A stretch of 64,000 bases of DNA from Tilletia caries (taxonomy: Eukaryota > Basidiomycota > Exobasidiomycetes > Tilletiales > Tilletiaceae), in assembly GCA_032718865.1 (NCBI GenBank), contig JALUTQ010000004.1:434001-498000 (forward strand), read 5' to 3'. Positions 1 to 11,991 of this stretch are shown here, piece after piece. Numbering within the stretch: position 1 is the first letter of the stretch; every line of letters starts with the position of its first letter. The translations under genes were made by a program, and so were the position numbers. The notes beneath the pieces are model-generated. The model saw only the letters and a list, made by a program, of their open reading frames with translations. It had not been told where the DNA came from and made no database searches.

Positions 1-476
1 CCCTGAAAATGCGCAACTGGACAGTCGCGCGCCTCATGTCGGCCCACCGAGCGCGCGCTCATTTTTCAAAGTGGGGGCGCTCGCAACTGGACAGGGCCTA
101 AAGGGCGCCCGCCGGAGTGCGGTGGAGCCGTGGAGGCACGTGTGAAACCGACAAATGGAATGAGAATGTGACTTCAACAACGGATGGAATGAGAACGTGA
201 TTGTGAGACGTGAGTGACCGAGTGAGTGAGCAGAGAGTGCCGGTGTGAGAAGGGGGGGAGGTAGGGTGCTGAACAGAGAGGGGAGGTGATGGATGCTGCT
301 GACGGTGGGTTTGTTTTCACTGGTCGGTATATAATGGGCAGTTGACGGATGCTGAGTGCAGGGATGGTACGCTGGAGTTTGAACGCATGCGCTCACCTAA
401 CGCTCATCTTTTCTCTCCTTTTACGTCTTTCAACTACTCTTCTCTGCAGATCTCATCAAACCAATCAACATACACA
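1..476. other. Upstream region of first gene, with a duplicated 13-mer
   Basis: No convincing coding sequence. The 13-mer CGCAACTGGACAG occurs at 12-24 and again at 82-94, 70 bp apart in the same orientation, both times in GC-rich context. This could be the edge of a repeat that starts before the window. The remainder is presumably promoter and 5' UTR of the gene starting at 477; a TATA-like stretch (tatataatgg) lies near 327-336. Confidence 0.35.
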
Positions 477-2235
477 ATGGCGGTGTCGACGTATAGCACC
501 TGGGCGGACGTGTTTCACCAGTTTCCCGTGGACGAAATCGGCAACGTGGATACGAAGGTCGGATTTGTTTGGACGAAGTCCGTCGGCCTGTTGGATTCCG
601 GGGACATTGGAAACGTGATACTGAAGGGTTGGTGGGGCGAAGGTCGTCCTGTGCCTGGGAGCGTGATTTCGGGCGTCTTCCAGTTGGCTACGCCGGGAAA
701 GCGAGTGGAGCTCGTGTGGAACCGTGCTGAGGTGGAGGTGGCGCCTGGAGATCCGGCGGATGAGGAGGAGTACGTGGGCAGGCACTTTTCCAGCCTTCGA
801 ATGCAGGTCCACGCGTTTGGGCTGGTGACGGCGAGCGGGAGTGGTTCGTTTACGATTACAGGGAAGACGTACATGGTGAGTGTGTTGATCGTTCTGGTCA
901 CTGGTGGATGCGTGCAGGTTGTATAGGTGGATGATAACTGATGTGCATTTTTCTTTTGAATGATGAGTGAGCAGGTGGAGGATAAGATACCGTTCGAGAT
1001 CATGTTTACGACGGAGAGCGAGGATACGCTGCCAAAGGTTGGTACGTTTGCAGGAGGCCTTGGAGCGATTACCTCCCTGGACGGTGGCGTCACGGCTCGG
1101 CTCCAGTTCATTGAGGATGGTATTCCTCACCAACCCAAGCTCGGTATGGCGCGTAAGGGACCCTCTGCGTCTTCGAAGTGGTCGAGTGCCTGGAACACAA
1201 AGAAGAAACCCGCGTCGACAGCGTCTACTGGCCCCGGGACGAATCCGAGTGCGTCGGCGTCGGCGTCGACAACAGGCGCTATGGCCCCGAAGGCAACGTC
1301 ATCGATGTTGACGACGAAGAACAGCTACTGTGTGTCTTCTTACCGGTTTCTGGTCTTCGACGTGTGCGAGGAGGGCGGCACAACTACGGTCACGGGCCGC
1401 ACGATCACGACCAAAGCGGACTCGTTGGATTTCAGAATGCGCTGGACGGTGGAGGAGGCTCCGATCGTCGGCGGAATCTACAGCATGTGCGTCTGGGTCG
1501 GCTTCGACAAAGATGGGCTCGTGTTCGAGATGATTGATGGCCGGGTCGAACTGCGTCCGGGAGAGGTGGAGACGGAGGAGTACATGGAGAATCAGCTGTT
1601 CAAGCAGGCGTGGAGGGTGCGATCTGCGGGGAAGGTGATCGAGTCAAAGGCACGATCTTTTACTTTGGAGAGTCGTGTCAATACCGTGAGTAAAGCGACT
1701 GAAGTCAATGCGTCGTCTCTAGTACTGATGAACTTTGAGGTGTTCTGTGTTTGTTCTCATTGTCATCCGCAGGCAAATGGTGTGCTGACTACGATCACTC
1801 ATTACCTGGTTCCCAACACAAAGCGATGGGAGAAGTATAAGCCGGTTGGGATGGGGGGGAATTCATTGGCGCGCGAGGTTCAGTGGAGACTTTGCAGACG
1901 GTGGAGGGGGGGAGCCTCGACTCGTGGTTGGCCTTGAAGAGCTGCGGAACGGGGTGCGAGAGGTCGATACGCCGACGCAAGCGGAAGGAGGCAAGCAAGG
2001 GACCACGGCGAAGAATGCGTGGACGGCACGCTCGAAAGCGGTCTCCGACGGAAAGAAGGTAGCGGTCACTGCCAGAGCGGATGGCGCGACCGCAAACGGG
2101 AACGAAGCTGGTCCGAGCGGCTCCAAGGTCTTGACGGAGGAAGCGTTTCAGCTGATGATGAGGAAGCGCAATCGTGACGACAATGCCGCTGGGGACGAAA
2201 CAGAGAAGCGTGCACGGGTTGAGGACTGCGGCTGA
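477..2235 (+). CDS. Hypothetical protein with internal duplication; frame uncertain
   Basis: I do not recognise this family. The start is the ATG at 477. Exon 1 is 477-875, intron 876-974 (GTGAGT..GCAG), and the next exon opens at 975. A second candidate intron is 1686-1772 (GTGAGT..CCGCAG; 87 nt, no stop if retained). Two parts look like copies of one module: about residues 20-130 of exon 1 and the stretch encoded at about 1380-1685 share the order hydrophobic strand, V/R-E-L/V-x-PG, EEEY/TEEY, then a Ser/Thr-rich strand. Between about 1156 and 1340 the better-looking reading is in another frame, as if two compensating indels or unseen splice sites exist. After the G7 run at 1852-1858 all three frames stay open for a while, so the C-terminus (stop at 1937, about 2060 or 2235) is undecided. 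A basic tail is likely in either longer frame. Confidence 0.45.
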
Positions 2236-2522
2236 ATGGGGTGGGTGGGCACGGACTTCTGATTGCGCAAGGGACGATCACGAATCAAAGGACACTTGTA
2301 GTGAAGAGGGTGCTGCATAGGTGCTTGACGCCGCCGCAATGCCGCAATGGACACTCCAATGAGTTGTGAATTGAATGCGGACCGGTGAAGTTTGAACGCG
2401 GTAGGGTACTGGAGTTGGGACTTGATAGATTGAACGTTGAACGCGATGAGTTACTGGAGTTGAGACTTGGAATGATGTAGGGAGGTACGAATACAGTATT
2501 GAGTACATTGATGAGCTACGGA

Positions 2523-5500
2523 CTAAGAGGGCGGGAGATTGCGACGCAACGCATGGGCGAGGGCCGCCTTCAAGACAATGTTGGGGGTGAAGGAATGTCC
2601 CTTGGGGAGTAGGCAACGCACATGAGATGGATCTGTAGTTCTGGAGAGGGCAACATAAAGTTGGCCATGAGCGAAAGTAGAGTATCGCAAATCGATTCCG
2701 ACGCGCTCGATCGACTGCCCTTGACTTTTGTTAATGGTCATGGCAAAGCATAGCTTAATGGGGAACTGAAGACGGTCCAGGATGAAGGGAAGGACGCCTT
2801 CTCCGGTTCGGTTCCGGATGCGGGGGGGATCAGGACACTTTGACCTTTGTGCCTGGCAGCTCCCGTCAGGATCTTGGCTTCGATGACCTTGGGCCGGATG
2901 GCTGTGATCATGAGTCTTGTGCCGTTGCACAGTCCATGAGAAGGATCTAGGTTCCGCAACAGCATGACAGGAGCGCCAACTTTCAGCATCAATTGGTGTG
3001 GCGGCAGTCCTGCAGGCGTCATGGTTGCTAGGGACTCTGGTGGGTACCCTGGATGTTGATCTCCGTCTGGGGTGATTGCAGTGTCGGCACTATGAGCGAC
3101 GTGTACTTCTCCGGGAAGTAGAGAGAGAACATGCGTGTTCGTGGCGTCGACATCCACGTTTCGAGCATGTAGAATGGCTCGCCTGCTCCAGTACGATTCG
3201 AGATTGTAAATGTGATTGGGAATATCCCCGTAGATGGAGGTGATCAGCGGAGTCGGGTCGTCATCTTCGAAGCGCATCCAATTCGGGATGCTGATGTTGT
3301 TGTACTGATCGACCTGCTGTGTTCCGTTACCGACGTTCATGACCCAGGTGTTATACGCAGTCAGGAAGGCTCGGACTTGCTCGGACGTTGAGGATGGTTG
3401 TGCTCGAAGTCGCTCATTCGCAGTTAGCCTCAGGGTGGTGATGTAGTTCCACACTGCAGACTTGTGGAGGCAAGCTGAGAGAACATCGGCTTCGGATCCT
3501 CCGCGCACGATGGGTAGAGTCTGTCTCCAGTCGCCGGAGAACAACATCACCACTCCTCCAAAGGGATGGTCGTTTTTGTCGAATGTCTCGTAGCAGGCGG
3601 TTGACGGCCTCGACAACATGACGATGTTGCATCGGTGCCTCGTCCCACACGATAAGAACGGTGCGGCGTAGGAGGGCAGCATCCGCGGATTGAGCACTGA
3701 TGGAGCATACTGAGTCGCTCTGGATGGTGAAAGGGATCTTGAAGCGATTGTGTGCGGTGCGGCCTCCTTCGAGCATGAGTGCGGCAATACCCGAAGATGC
3801 AACAGCGAGGGCAACTTGCTCGTGTCCTCGGACGTGGGCAAGGATGGCATTCTCAACGTAGGTCTTACCGGAACCACCTGGGCCGTCCAGAAAGAAAGAG
3901 TAGTAGGCCCTTTGCTGTACCGCGCGTGTGACGTCGTCAAACACCGTCCGTTGCTGGTCATTGAGCGATGCGTATGCCTGCTGGGCGAATGCGAGATGTG
4001 CGACTCGATCATACGACAACTCGTCCTCGAGAACAGCTGGTAGGTCGTTGATGTCATCCGCGAAGGCAGCGTCAGGACCGGGAATGGGAAAGTGGGCGAG
4101 GTCGTAGTCTGGTTGCATCCTCAGCAGCGTCTGTCGAAGAAGGGCTCGAGAGAGGGAGAGGACCCGGTCTGCAGAGGCGTTAGGGACTCCTCGACGGAGT
4201 AGTCGCCTCCTGCAGTCGTCGGCAAGAGCGACCTTGTTTTGCTCATAGAGATCCTCAATACTTTGCACCTCGTGGTTAAGGATGATGGTGCAGAACAAAC
4301 GTCGAAGTGCTGCTCCGGTCTGAATTTGCGATGCCTCTTGGAGGCAGTGGTGCCACTCCTGATCGTCGTCAATGAGGCCCCGGGCTGCGCATGCGTCCCG
4401 AAAGGTAGGGTACTCGGTCCCGTTGAAAGTACGCAGGTCGGCAAAGGACTTAGGGCAGAGGACGATGTGAAGCAGTCGTCGAAGGTAGTACTTTTTCACC
4501 GCTGGAGAAGGGGGGGCGTAGTAGATGCGTCCGAGTTGCCCTTGAGCACGGGGGGGTTAGCACGGCGCTTCCATAGTGATGTCCGTGCTACCCAGGTATA
4601 TCGACCTGGTACTGCTGCGTATGTCAAGTCGGCAGTTCCTGTGGGGTCACTGGCGCACAGCGCGAAGAAGGCAAGGAGTTTGGACTTTTGTTCGGCTGCT
4701 TGCAGGCGTTCTGCTGCGTTGTCTTCATCGTCGGGATCAAACACGACTTGATGCTGGTTCTCAAGGTGGATATCTAGGGCATGAACGCTAGGATGGAGGC
4801 TGTGGAGCTGGAAGTTGAGGATACGACCAACCGCTGTTCAGAAGAACAGAAGGAGTACTTATCAGTGATGATGCTGGTGCGTAAGCATAAGTGCTAAGTG
4901 GATACTGACCTTCGCAGGGAGACACATATCGTGCTTTGAGGTAATCGGTGATCTCGTCGACGGTAGCGTTGCCTTCAGCGTCGGTGGTAATGGTCACCTG
5001 ATCTGGGCCTTTGAAAATGTACTTGTACAGGTACTTTACCGCACTAATTGCTGTGCAGACTTCGACATTCATGTGGCAGTCGAAGGTGCGTAAAAGAAAG
5101 GGGTTGTATGGAACGACCCAGCTGGAGTCTACGGTAACAGGTTGGCCGCCAGAGGTACGTTTTTGAGCGGTAGCACCGTTCGGCCGTCGACGGTATTCGG
5201 GATATCCGTCTATGTCCGCAACAGTCTCGGTCCTAATCGGGCGCGGATACCGCCGAGAACAACGCCCAGGCATTGTTGGATTCTGCATGCACGGCTGATT
5301 GAATGTACAGGGACCATGGATCATATGTGTAAGCACGGCGCGGTGGAGATCGGGCTCTACCTCGATGTCGGGAAGCTCGGCAGATACTGCGGAGTCGATC
5401 GCCCTCGCATTGTTGAGTTTGTCGCTTTGATGAAGGAAAAGTAGGATGTGTGAATGTGGAAGACCGCGTTTTTGAAACTCGACCGAATAGCAATGAGCGA

Positions 5501-7155
5501 CCACATGGCCCATCACATGACGCTTCGTGAGCTGCTCGAGGACGTGATCGAGCTTCAGCCAGAATACGCGGGAAACCAAGTCCGGTCGATCGGAAGCGCA
5601 CTGGCCGGGGTAAAGTTCGTCTTGGATCTCTCGCCAGTGAACGTTGCAGGTCATGGTTATGAAGAGATCTGGACGGCCATACTGTCGTGAGAGAGCAATC
5701 GCATCATGATATCGCGCTTGCCACCAGCGAGGTCCACCTGTGAACGTGGAGGGCAGCACGGTTCGTCTCCCGATAGAGTTCAGATCTTGACCGGTGATGA
5801 GTGCGTCCTGAAGACCGGAGTAGACTTCTGCACGGAGCTTGTCCTGATTATGGCGCTGCCAGTCGGCTCGGTCTTGTTCGATCATGGTCCATGCGTCCAC
5901 AACGTACTCTTGCAGAAGATTGCGAGCATACAATAGAGTCGAAAAGGCTCCACGGTCGTGCAGGTGAAAGGCATGGAACATTTCAAGAGTCACCTTGTGG
6001 GTCCCGCCCCTGCCACGATTAGCGATCACTGTAAGAGAGTTCATCATCGGTCAGAGCCAAGGCCAGGTATATACATAGCAACATAAAAACCGCGCGTACT
6101 CACCCTCGGGAAGAGCCAAAGCAGCTCGGGCCACTGCTTGATCGGCATCGAAGATGGCTCGTGGGGTATCTTGTCCAAGAGGAATATATGGGTACCAACC
6201 GAAGTGACCGTACGGAATCAGGAGGGGGGGAACCGAAGTGGCAGGAAGGCAGGGTGCAGTTCGCAGATACGGTGAAGAGGACCATCCTTGTAGTAGAAGA
6301 TGATATCGCGACCCCTTGGTGCGGTGTGAGCATCATGTAATATGAGTGCGGCGATCTCCGAAGCTCGAGGTCGATTGTACGTGCGAGGATCAGCTCCGCC
6401 GATTCTTCCCGGATCGATGATACGGATAGCGGTGTCTGCACCTTCGTCTTCTGCTGGAGAAAGTGTTTCTGCTGCCGTGCGGAGAAACGATGCGTATGGA
6501 TTGTTGTTGTACAGCTCCTCCTGCACGCGTTCAACCGTGACGCGATCGATCTCCTGTTGACGGGCAGCGCCGTCAATGCGAGTCCCGATCTCGGAGTCCG
6601 GGTCTGTCTGGACGAAGTACGTCTGCGCATAGCAGGGACGACCGTTGGGGGGGGGACGAAGACGCCAAAGAGCCAGCCTGGTGATAGACTTGCCCTTGAA
6701 TCTTGAAAGTGTAGACCCCGAGCTGACCGGCGACGCTCATGTCTCTGGAACCACCGCCCATAGAAACGAAGGCGAACATGTTGTTAAAGTCCCGAGTCGA
6801 CGCCAGAAATCGTTCAGAAAGGACATCTGTTGCTTTGTAGAGCTGTTCGATCCGTGCGGGGGCGTCGAAGATGTGAGGCAGCTTCACTTTTTCCATGTGC
6901 ACAACACGAAGAGAAGACAGGTGCAGTGCGAGAACCGCCGACCTTTTCGTCGAGCCAGTGCCGTGCTAGACAATGGCGGTGGCCACATCGATAGACCATG
7001 GCGCCCAGGTAGTGAGGCTGAAGCTGAGTGATAGGCCTTCGTGCCTTCAGGTGAGAAGTTGGTAGCGGCATGATGGGTTGGAGGATGTGGACTGTACACG
7101 GATGCAAATCAAGAAGGACAGGTGAGAATGGCAGCGCAGAAGAGGGAAGGAGCAA
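2523..7155 (-). CDS. Helitron Rep-helicase, split by homopolymer frameshifts
   Basis: Rolling-circle transposase that nicks and unwinds DNA. From the N-terminus: a cysteine/histidine start with DEKVGG and CCAHGK (about 6890-7030); the Helitron N-terminal domain (FVSMGGG, YTFKIQGQ, about 6700-6790); Rep with FITMTCN, the HUH motif as GLPHSH, and the tyrosine motif YLYKY (4910-6028); and a PIF1-like helicase with Walker A GPGGSGKT, VWDEAPM, GDWRQTLPI, TINKSQGQS and YVALSR (2523-4744). Two introns restore the family sequence: 6029-6103 and 4834-4909, both GT-AG. The frame shifts at T5 6888-6892, G9 6647-6655, G7 6224-6230, G7 4550-4556, T5 3574-3578 and G7 2822-2828. No other stops were seen in the chosen frames. 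The start codon is not resolved. Either assembly error or a recently dead copy. Confidence 0.85.
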
Positions 7156-7160
7156 AGGAG
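2523..7160 (-). mobile_element. Helitron (rolling-circle DNA transposon), termini not located
   Basis: The minus strand carries a Helitron-type RepHel gene: Helitron-like N-terminal region, HUH/Y-type Rep nuclease and a PIF1-family helicase in that order. The limits given are those of recognisable coding sequence. I could not place the expected 5' TC and 3' hairpin-CTRR ends, and Helitrons make no target duplication, so the true element is probably longer and may include the unknown gene at 7757-9212. Coding sequence is conserved along its whole length, so the copy looks young in spite of its broken frames. Confidence 0.85.
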
Positions 7161-7756
7161 GGGAGGTGGAAAATAAATACGCACTCTAATCGCGAATCGG
7201 ACCTTTGGGCTTTGACGAACGACCATCGTGAATCCCCGCAACCCCGCCTCCACGATCAGGTGCGGTCGTGAGAGCTTCTCCATGACTCATGAATGAATCT
7301 GTCGACTGACCCGCGTGTACATGCCTCGTGATGGGTCGTGGGATCGTGGCAGTATTCAACGACGACGACCTAACCACTGAAATCGGAGACCTGTGAAGTG
7401 TGAACCGATGGAAAACATGGCTTAGACATGCCCGCAACAGAAACGATACACACACACAGACATAAAAGGATTCAGAAGGAGAGAGTGAGAAAGGCATGCT
7501 CACCGCTGTGTGTTTGCTTGGATATGACTTATGAAGATGGTAGGCGGGGCTCCCATGACTCATGAGAGCGGAGCTCACAATGATGTCGAAACCTATGGCT
7601 GTGCTGGAATCGAATCGAATGAAATGAGGTGTAGACTTTGTTCGGCTTCGGCTCGCGCGTTCGACAGGATGAAAGACAGCGTCCCTGGCGGCCCGACTGC
7701 ACCTGATGGTAGTTACGGAAAAAGAGATGAACATGAAAATGAGAATCGCACGTTGG
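7161..7756. other. Spacer next to Helitron, coding status unclear
   Basis: A minus-strand reading frame stays open from 7734 to 7186 and ends in a Gly/Ser/Pro-rich stretch, but I recognise no domain and codon quality is modest. It may be a 5' exon or leader of the Helitron gene, or the 3' flank of the next gene. Nothing else supported. Confidence 0.3.
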
Positions 7757-9212
7757 TCAGATACTGATGTCGTGCAGGCCTACATTCTCGTGCTCATCAT
7801 CGTCCGAGAAGCAACACAGTGAGCTTCGTTGATGCGGGTGAGTATCGCGTCGCAGTTGATACTTCGCGCTCAATAGGAAAAACAAACATCCAACATCCTC
7901 AGACAGGCCACCGCGCCTAGCATGCATCAGGGCTGTGAACAGAAGAAGAATGAGTTCATCAAACAACACTGACTGCCGACACCATCAGCACGTTGACGGG
8001 TAAGACTTACCATGCTTGATATATACTCGAATTTGGATCAGCTGAGAGGAAAAGGTGGAGAAGAAGATCAGTTAGGAGATCGACATCCAGTAGAACAGTG
8101 AACGGTCGGGTAACTCACGACATGCGCTGATTCCGTGGGAGAAGATGCGGTCGTCCCTGATGTCCTTCGAAACCATGCCATTTGTCGGAACGCCAAACGT
8201 GATGCTCCTTTCCACAATGAGAGGACGTGCTGAAGGCAAAGCCACAGGATCCTGCGCGGAGCCGAGTAAGGGAGAATCGTAGAGTCGGCATTATGCGTGG
8301 CAGAAAACGAAGGCAGGACCCATTACTCACTTGAGGTGAACGCGTAGGGTGAAAGGACCATGGTCGAAACCGGCAGCAGCCAGCTGCCAGAAGGCGATGT
8401 CCACGGCCATTGCCACTGCAGACCTCTCTTCCCTGAGTGCGGTGAAGGAGAGGATGAAAGGTATAAGATTCATGACTCGCGTAGCTGTGCGTTTCAGAAG
8501 AGCGATCACACTCACATACCGATGTAGAAGCTCCAGCATACATCTATGCTGCGTCAGACTCATGCTTGAATGCTGATCGTCGTTCAGCAGGGGTTGTGGA
8601 CTGCCGACCTATGGTCAAGAAAAGGAATAAAGAAATCAGATCAGCTTCTGACTATGACAGAAGCATGCGCAGCAAAAGAGAAGCCTCGTACTCACCCAGC
8701 GCTGTGAAGCAATCTCATGGTATGGATCCAGTCGGCCTTGAACAGCAAAGGGAGAGATCAGGCATCACGCTGCGCACTGCCTACATGGCTGCACATGCAA
8801 ACAATGCAAAAGAAAAGCGCTTTGACACGCCGCAACAGCAAGTCAGCAACGGTATATCACAGGAGCCGAACAGACAGCATGAACAAAAGTACACTCACAT
8901 GTCCGTGCTTGCTTGTATTTGACAACGGAGAAAGACATGCTTCTGAAGGATGGTGCATCTGCGAGAACGAAAAGGAAAGTCATCAGTGACGCGCGCAGCT
9001 GAGTAGCAACCAATAACAGAGTATACTCACCATCGTTGTGTTGCCGTGCAGAGAGAGTAGGGCTGCTTCGTCCTGTGGCGCGCTTGCCGTCGATGCTCCC
9101 TGGGTCGAGGCTATGCCTTCTGTTGTTGAGCTGGCAGGTTCAGCGGTGCCATTGGAGGGGTTGGCTAGTGCCTCATCTGCGGCGGGCTCTGGTAGGTCGC
9201 GAAGGATAAGAT
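7757..9212 (-). CDS. Unknown gene with many small exons
   Basis: The minus strand shows a regular series of GTGAGT/GTAAGT donors (reverse complements near 9025, 8893, 8694, 8513, 8328, 8113 and 8010), most of them paired with plausible AG acceptors, leaving exons of about 30-200 nt. Readable pieces include a Pro/Ala/Ser/Thr-rich start ending at 9031, a helical piece with AFWQLAAAGFDHGPF (about 8340-8440), a strand-rich piece with SITFGVPTNG (about 8120-8250), and a C-terminus ending in DDDEHENVGLHDISI with its stop at 7757-7759. Two alternative frames remain possible through the exons between 8899 and 8560, one of them starting at an ATG at 8938. No known domain recognised. It lies directly upstream of the Helitron gene on the same strand and could be captured cargo or an unrelated host gene. 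Confidence 0.4.
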
Positions 9213-9903
9213 CAAAATTTCCTCCCTTTTTTCAAACATTTCTCGTTTTTGCGCTTTCATATTTTGAAACATTTCCTGTTTTTCAGCATATTTCCAAACA
9301 TTCAATTTCCGTATTCTCAAAAAATTTCTCCCCTTGTTGGTCAAAGCTCTCTGAACGCTTTGCTCTGCTGGTTTCAATTGTTTTTTAATTTCCGAGAATA
9401 TGAAAGTCTCATGGTTTGCCAGCCAAAAGCTTTAAGGTCTAAGACCCCGGCTATGTGGCTGGCGCTAGGAGACCACCCAGGGTGCTGTAACCCTGGGCTG
9501 CCCCATGAGAGAGATCATAGGAGGCTAGACCCCCACCCGTACCCCATGGACCGATACCAAACCCCCCCCAATGGGAGGTATAAGGATCATATTTAAGCCC
9601 GGGCATAAGGCAGGCTTCCTCAAAGGGAAGGGGGAAATCTGAGAAGAGACTGAGATCCGGTGTCCTTATATACCTTTAGCCTGATTGATTGCCCTTCGAG
9701 CGCCCAGCTAGACAGCTTGCTTGCCCTTCGAGCGTGGTTGCGCTTCGAAGGCAAGCAAACCGTGCTTCGAAGAAGACCCTCCTATATCATTCCAAGCACA
9801 TGGTCCAAGCTGAAATTTCGACTGGAAGGTTCTTCGGAGAAACAGCGGAGGGGTTCAGCGTTCAGCGGAGCAGCCGAAATGAGGAAAGTACGTCGCCTTT
9901 AGC
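9213..9903. other. Non-coding stretch with small hairpin
   Basis: AT-rich homopolymer-laden sequence (9213-9400), then GC-richer sequence with a short perfect hairpin of arms CCAGGGT and ACCCTGG (about 9477-9498) and several CTTCGAA/CTTCGAG motifs (9690-9775). It looks like old repeat sequence; no coding potential that I trust. Confidence 0.35.
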
Positions 9904-10073
9904 TATTATATAAAAATATAAATATAAATAAATATAAATATAAATATAAATATAAATATAAATAAATAAATATAAATATAAATATAAATATAAATATAAA
10001 TATAAATATAAATATAAATATAAATAAATATAAATAATAATAATATAATATAATATAATAATATATAATATAG
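9904..10073. repeat. AT-rich microsatellite (ATAAAT/TATAAA)n
   Basis: About 170 bp of almost pure A/T built from a 6-bp unit ATAAAT with occasional 4-bp slips, turning into imperfect TAATA repeats at the right end. It stands out sharply from the GC-rich surroundings. Confidence 0.9.
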
Positions 10074-10715
10074 GGGCTATTGTAGGGATTTAACACCCAA
10101 ATCAGCGGAACAAAATAGAAAATTATAACATGAGGTGAACACGTGCGTTCCACAAGCGTCTTACACCCCTTAAAACAACCCCCATGGTAGCAGTGATGTG
10201 GGATATGAGATGATGGGAAAGGCCAGATCAGATGATGGGATTACGATTAGGATGAAGTGAGCCAAAAAGGTGCACCTGAGCACGTTTTTGCATCCTCGTT
10301 CACTGGATTGCTCGTAATTAGCAGCAGCGTCAAACTGAGTTCCGTGCATCATTGATGCACATGTCTGTAAGACCCTGACGCTGTGGGTCTGGCCCGCCTG
10401 TCAGTCTGTACCCTGTCCCATATGTAATCAGAAATGTGGCTCAGCACGCGCTACCCGCCAGCCCATCATTGCCCGGAGTAGCTACGTCCACGGACGATGG
10501 GAGAGCAGCGCTTGGACAGAGCCGTGGTCGTGCCACGAGGAGCCGCTTGGGAGGGACAGTATGGCACTCACAGCAGGCGGGGCGGAGAGAGCCACCCCCA
10601 CGAAGGGCAGGTCTAAACTCCTACAGACATTGTACGGGGAGGCCGAAACGTAAAAGAGACAAGAGAGAAAGAGCAGACATTAGACAGATTGACAACAGAA
10701 GAACAACGGAAAGGT
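10074..10715. other. Flank of retrotransposon, non-coding
   Basis: Lies downstream of the tyrosine-recombinase stop codon. YR retrotransposons of the Ngaro type should carry split direct repeats here, with partners near 15.95-16.6 kb, but I could not match any pair by eye. No gene seen. Confidence 0.4.
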
Positions 10716-11832
10716 TCAGGGGCCGCGGTGCTGGGCTGCTGCGGGGCCCAGGCGCTGCTGAAGAGGAGCTAGACCCCGAACCGGATCTCGAAGGTACACT
10801 TTGAAAGAGTCGGAGGCCCAGCCGCCCAACAGCTTGATTTCCTCCACAGATGCACCGGCGTGCCAGTAGTAGGTCGCGGCGCCAATCCGAAAGGAGTGGC
10901 CTGAAAAGGAGGGCCTGCCCGCTTGCCGCAGCGCTTCTGCAAACGTATTCAGCATAGCCACCTTAGATAACGGCGTCAAGCGGAACCCCGAGCCCGCGCG
11001 GACCTTGTAAGCAAAGAGAGGTGTGAGAGCGGAATTGAGACTAGGAACAGAGTTAAGAGACAGGTGCCAAAGTAAAGCCTGAATCGGGTCTAGCTCAGCA
11101 GCTTGGGAGCTCAGGACTTTGGTCATACCCTCCGCGCGCGTCGTCTTAGTCCAGGGCAGGTGGACTCCCAGAGCTTGGGCACCCGAAGGGAGCGTCTGAA
11201 CCGGGCCCACCGCAGAGCGGGTAACATGCCGAGCAGGGTTGAAGTAGGTAGCCGAGGGAACCGTCGTCTCACCGAGACGGCACGCCGACCAGAAAGACAT
11301 GAGAGCACAAGCCCACACTGCGGCATGCAGGGGGTTGTTCGTGGGGTCGAGAAATAGCCGCGCCGAGAAGAGGTCCGCAAGCTCCACAGGAGGCCGCAAC
11401 GGAAGCTTGGCTGGAGCTAGTTTGCCCACCCCCTGTAATGCGCGATCGATTAAGTCAAAGCGCCGCCACTGCACTCCCCACGTCTCGTGCCAGGCGGCAA
11501 GGGCGGCGAGATGATTGCCTACCGTCTTTCTCGAGCGAGAGCCAGCTTGAGCGCAGACAAAGGCCAGGAGCAGACCTTCCGAGATTGGGAACACCTGCCG
11601 CACCGAGAGGCCGAGATCGAAACAGAAACGCAGGAAAACACCCAAGCTGTGGCCACAGTTTGTACGCGTAGATGGCTCCAGCGCCGCTTGAAGTGTGTGA
11701 GCAACAATGAGATTGAGATGTGTGGAAGCGGGAAGGGGAGAGCCAGAAGAGAGAAGCAGAGTGGGACTGGGCGCCAGGCCAGGTCTCCACTTGAGAAGTC
11801 GTTCGGAAGCCGGGACATTTGGAAACAGTTAG
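10716..11832 (-). CDS. Tyrosine recombinase (YR) of the retrotransposon
   Basis: Integrates the circular cDNA in place of a DDE integrase. The reading frame is open from about 11832 (in-frame TAA just upstream) to the stop at 10716; the true start is unclear. The catalytic core is visible: first arginine in ACRLGET, the HxxR box as GHSFRIGAATYYW, and the nucleophile tyrosine in DSFKVYLRD, close to the usual spacing near the C-terminus. A SAM-like N-terminal half precedes it. A predicted product of about 370 aa fits the family, and this is the best preserved gene of the element. Confidence 0.85.
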
Positions 11833-11991
11833 AGCCGCAAGCTGGCCTCGTCCGACGAGAAGACGGAGGGGCCGAGAGGTGGCGGGAAAGCGGAGGGGAT
11901 GTTCATGTCGGCATCAGTGCCTCCCCCGAAGCTGCCGAGTTGAACCTTGCCCCGTCCCGCATTCAGCCGCCTGTGTTCCTTCAGGACGTAG

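Noticed and set aside
3414..4499. Several separate PIF1-like helicase genes at 2.5-4.7 kb
   Set aside because: They are consecutive pieces of one Helitron helicase domain separated by frame changes in homopolymers.
9477..9498. Hairpin CCAGGGT...ACCCTGG as the Helitron 3' end
   Set aside because: Wrong side for a minus-strand Helitron and no CTRR follows in the required orientation.
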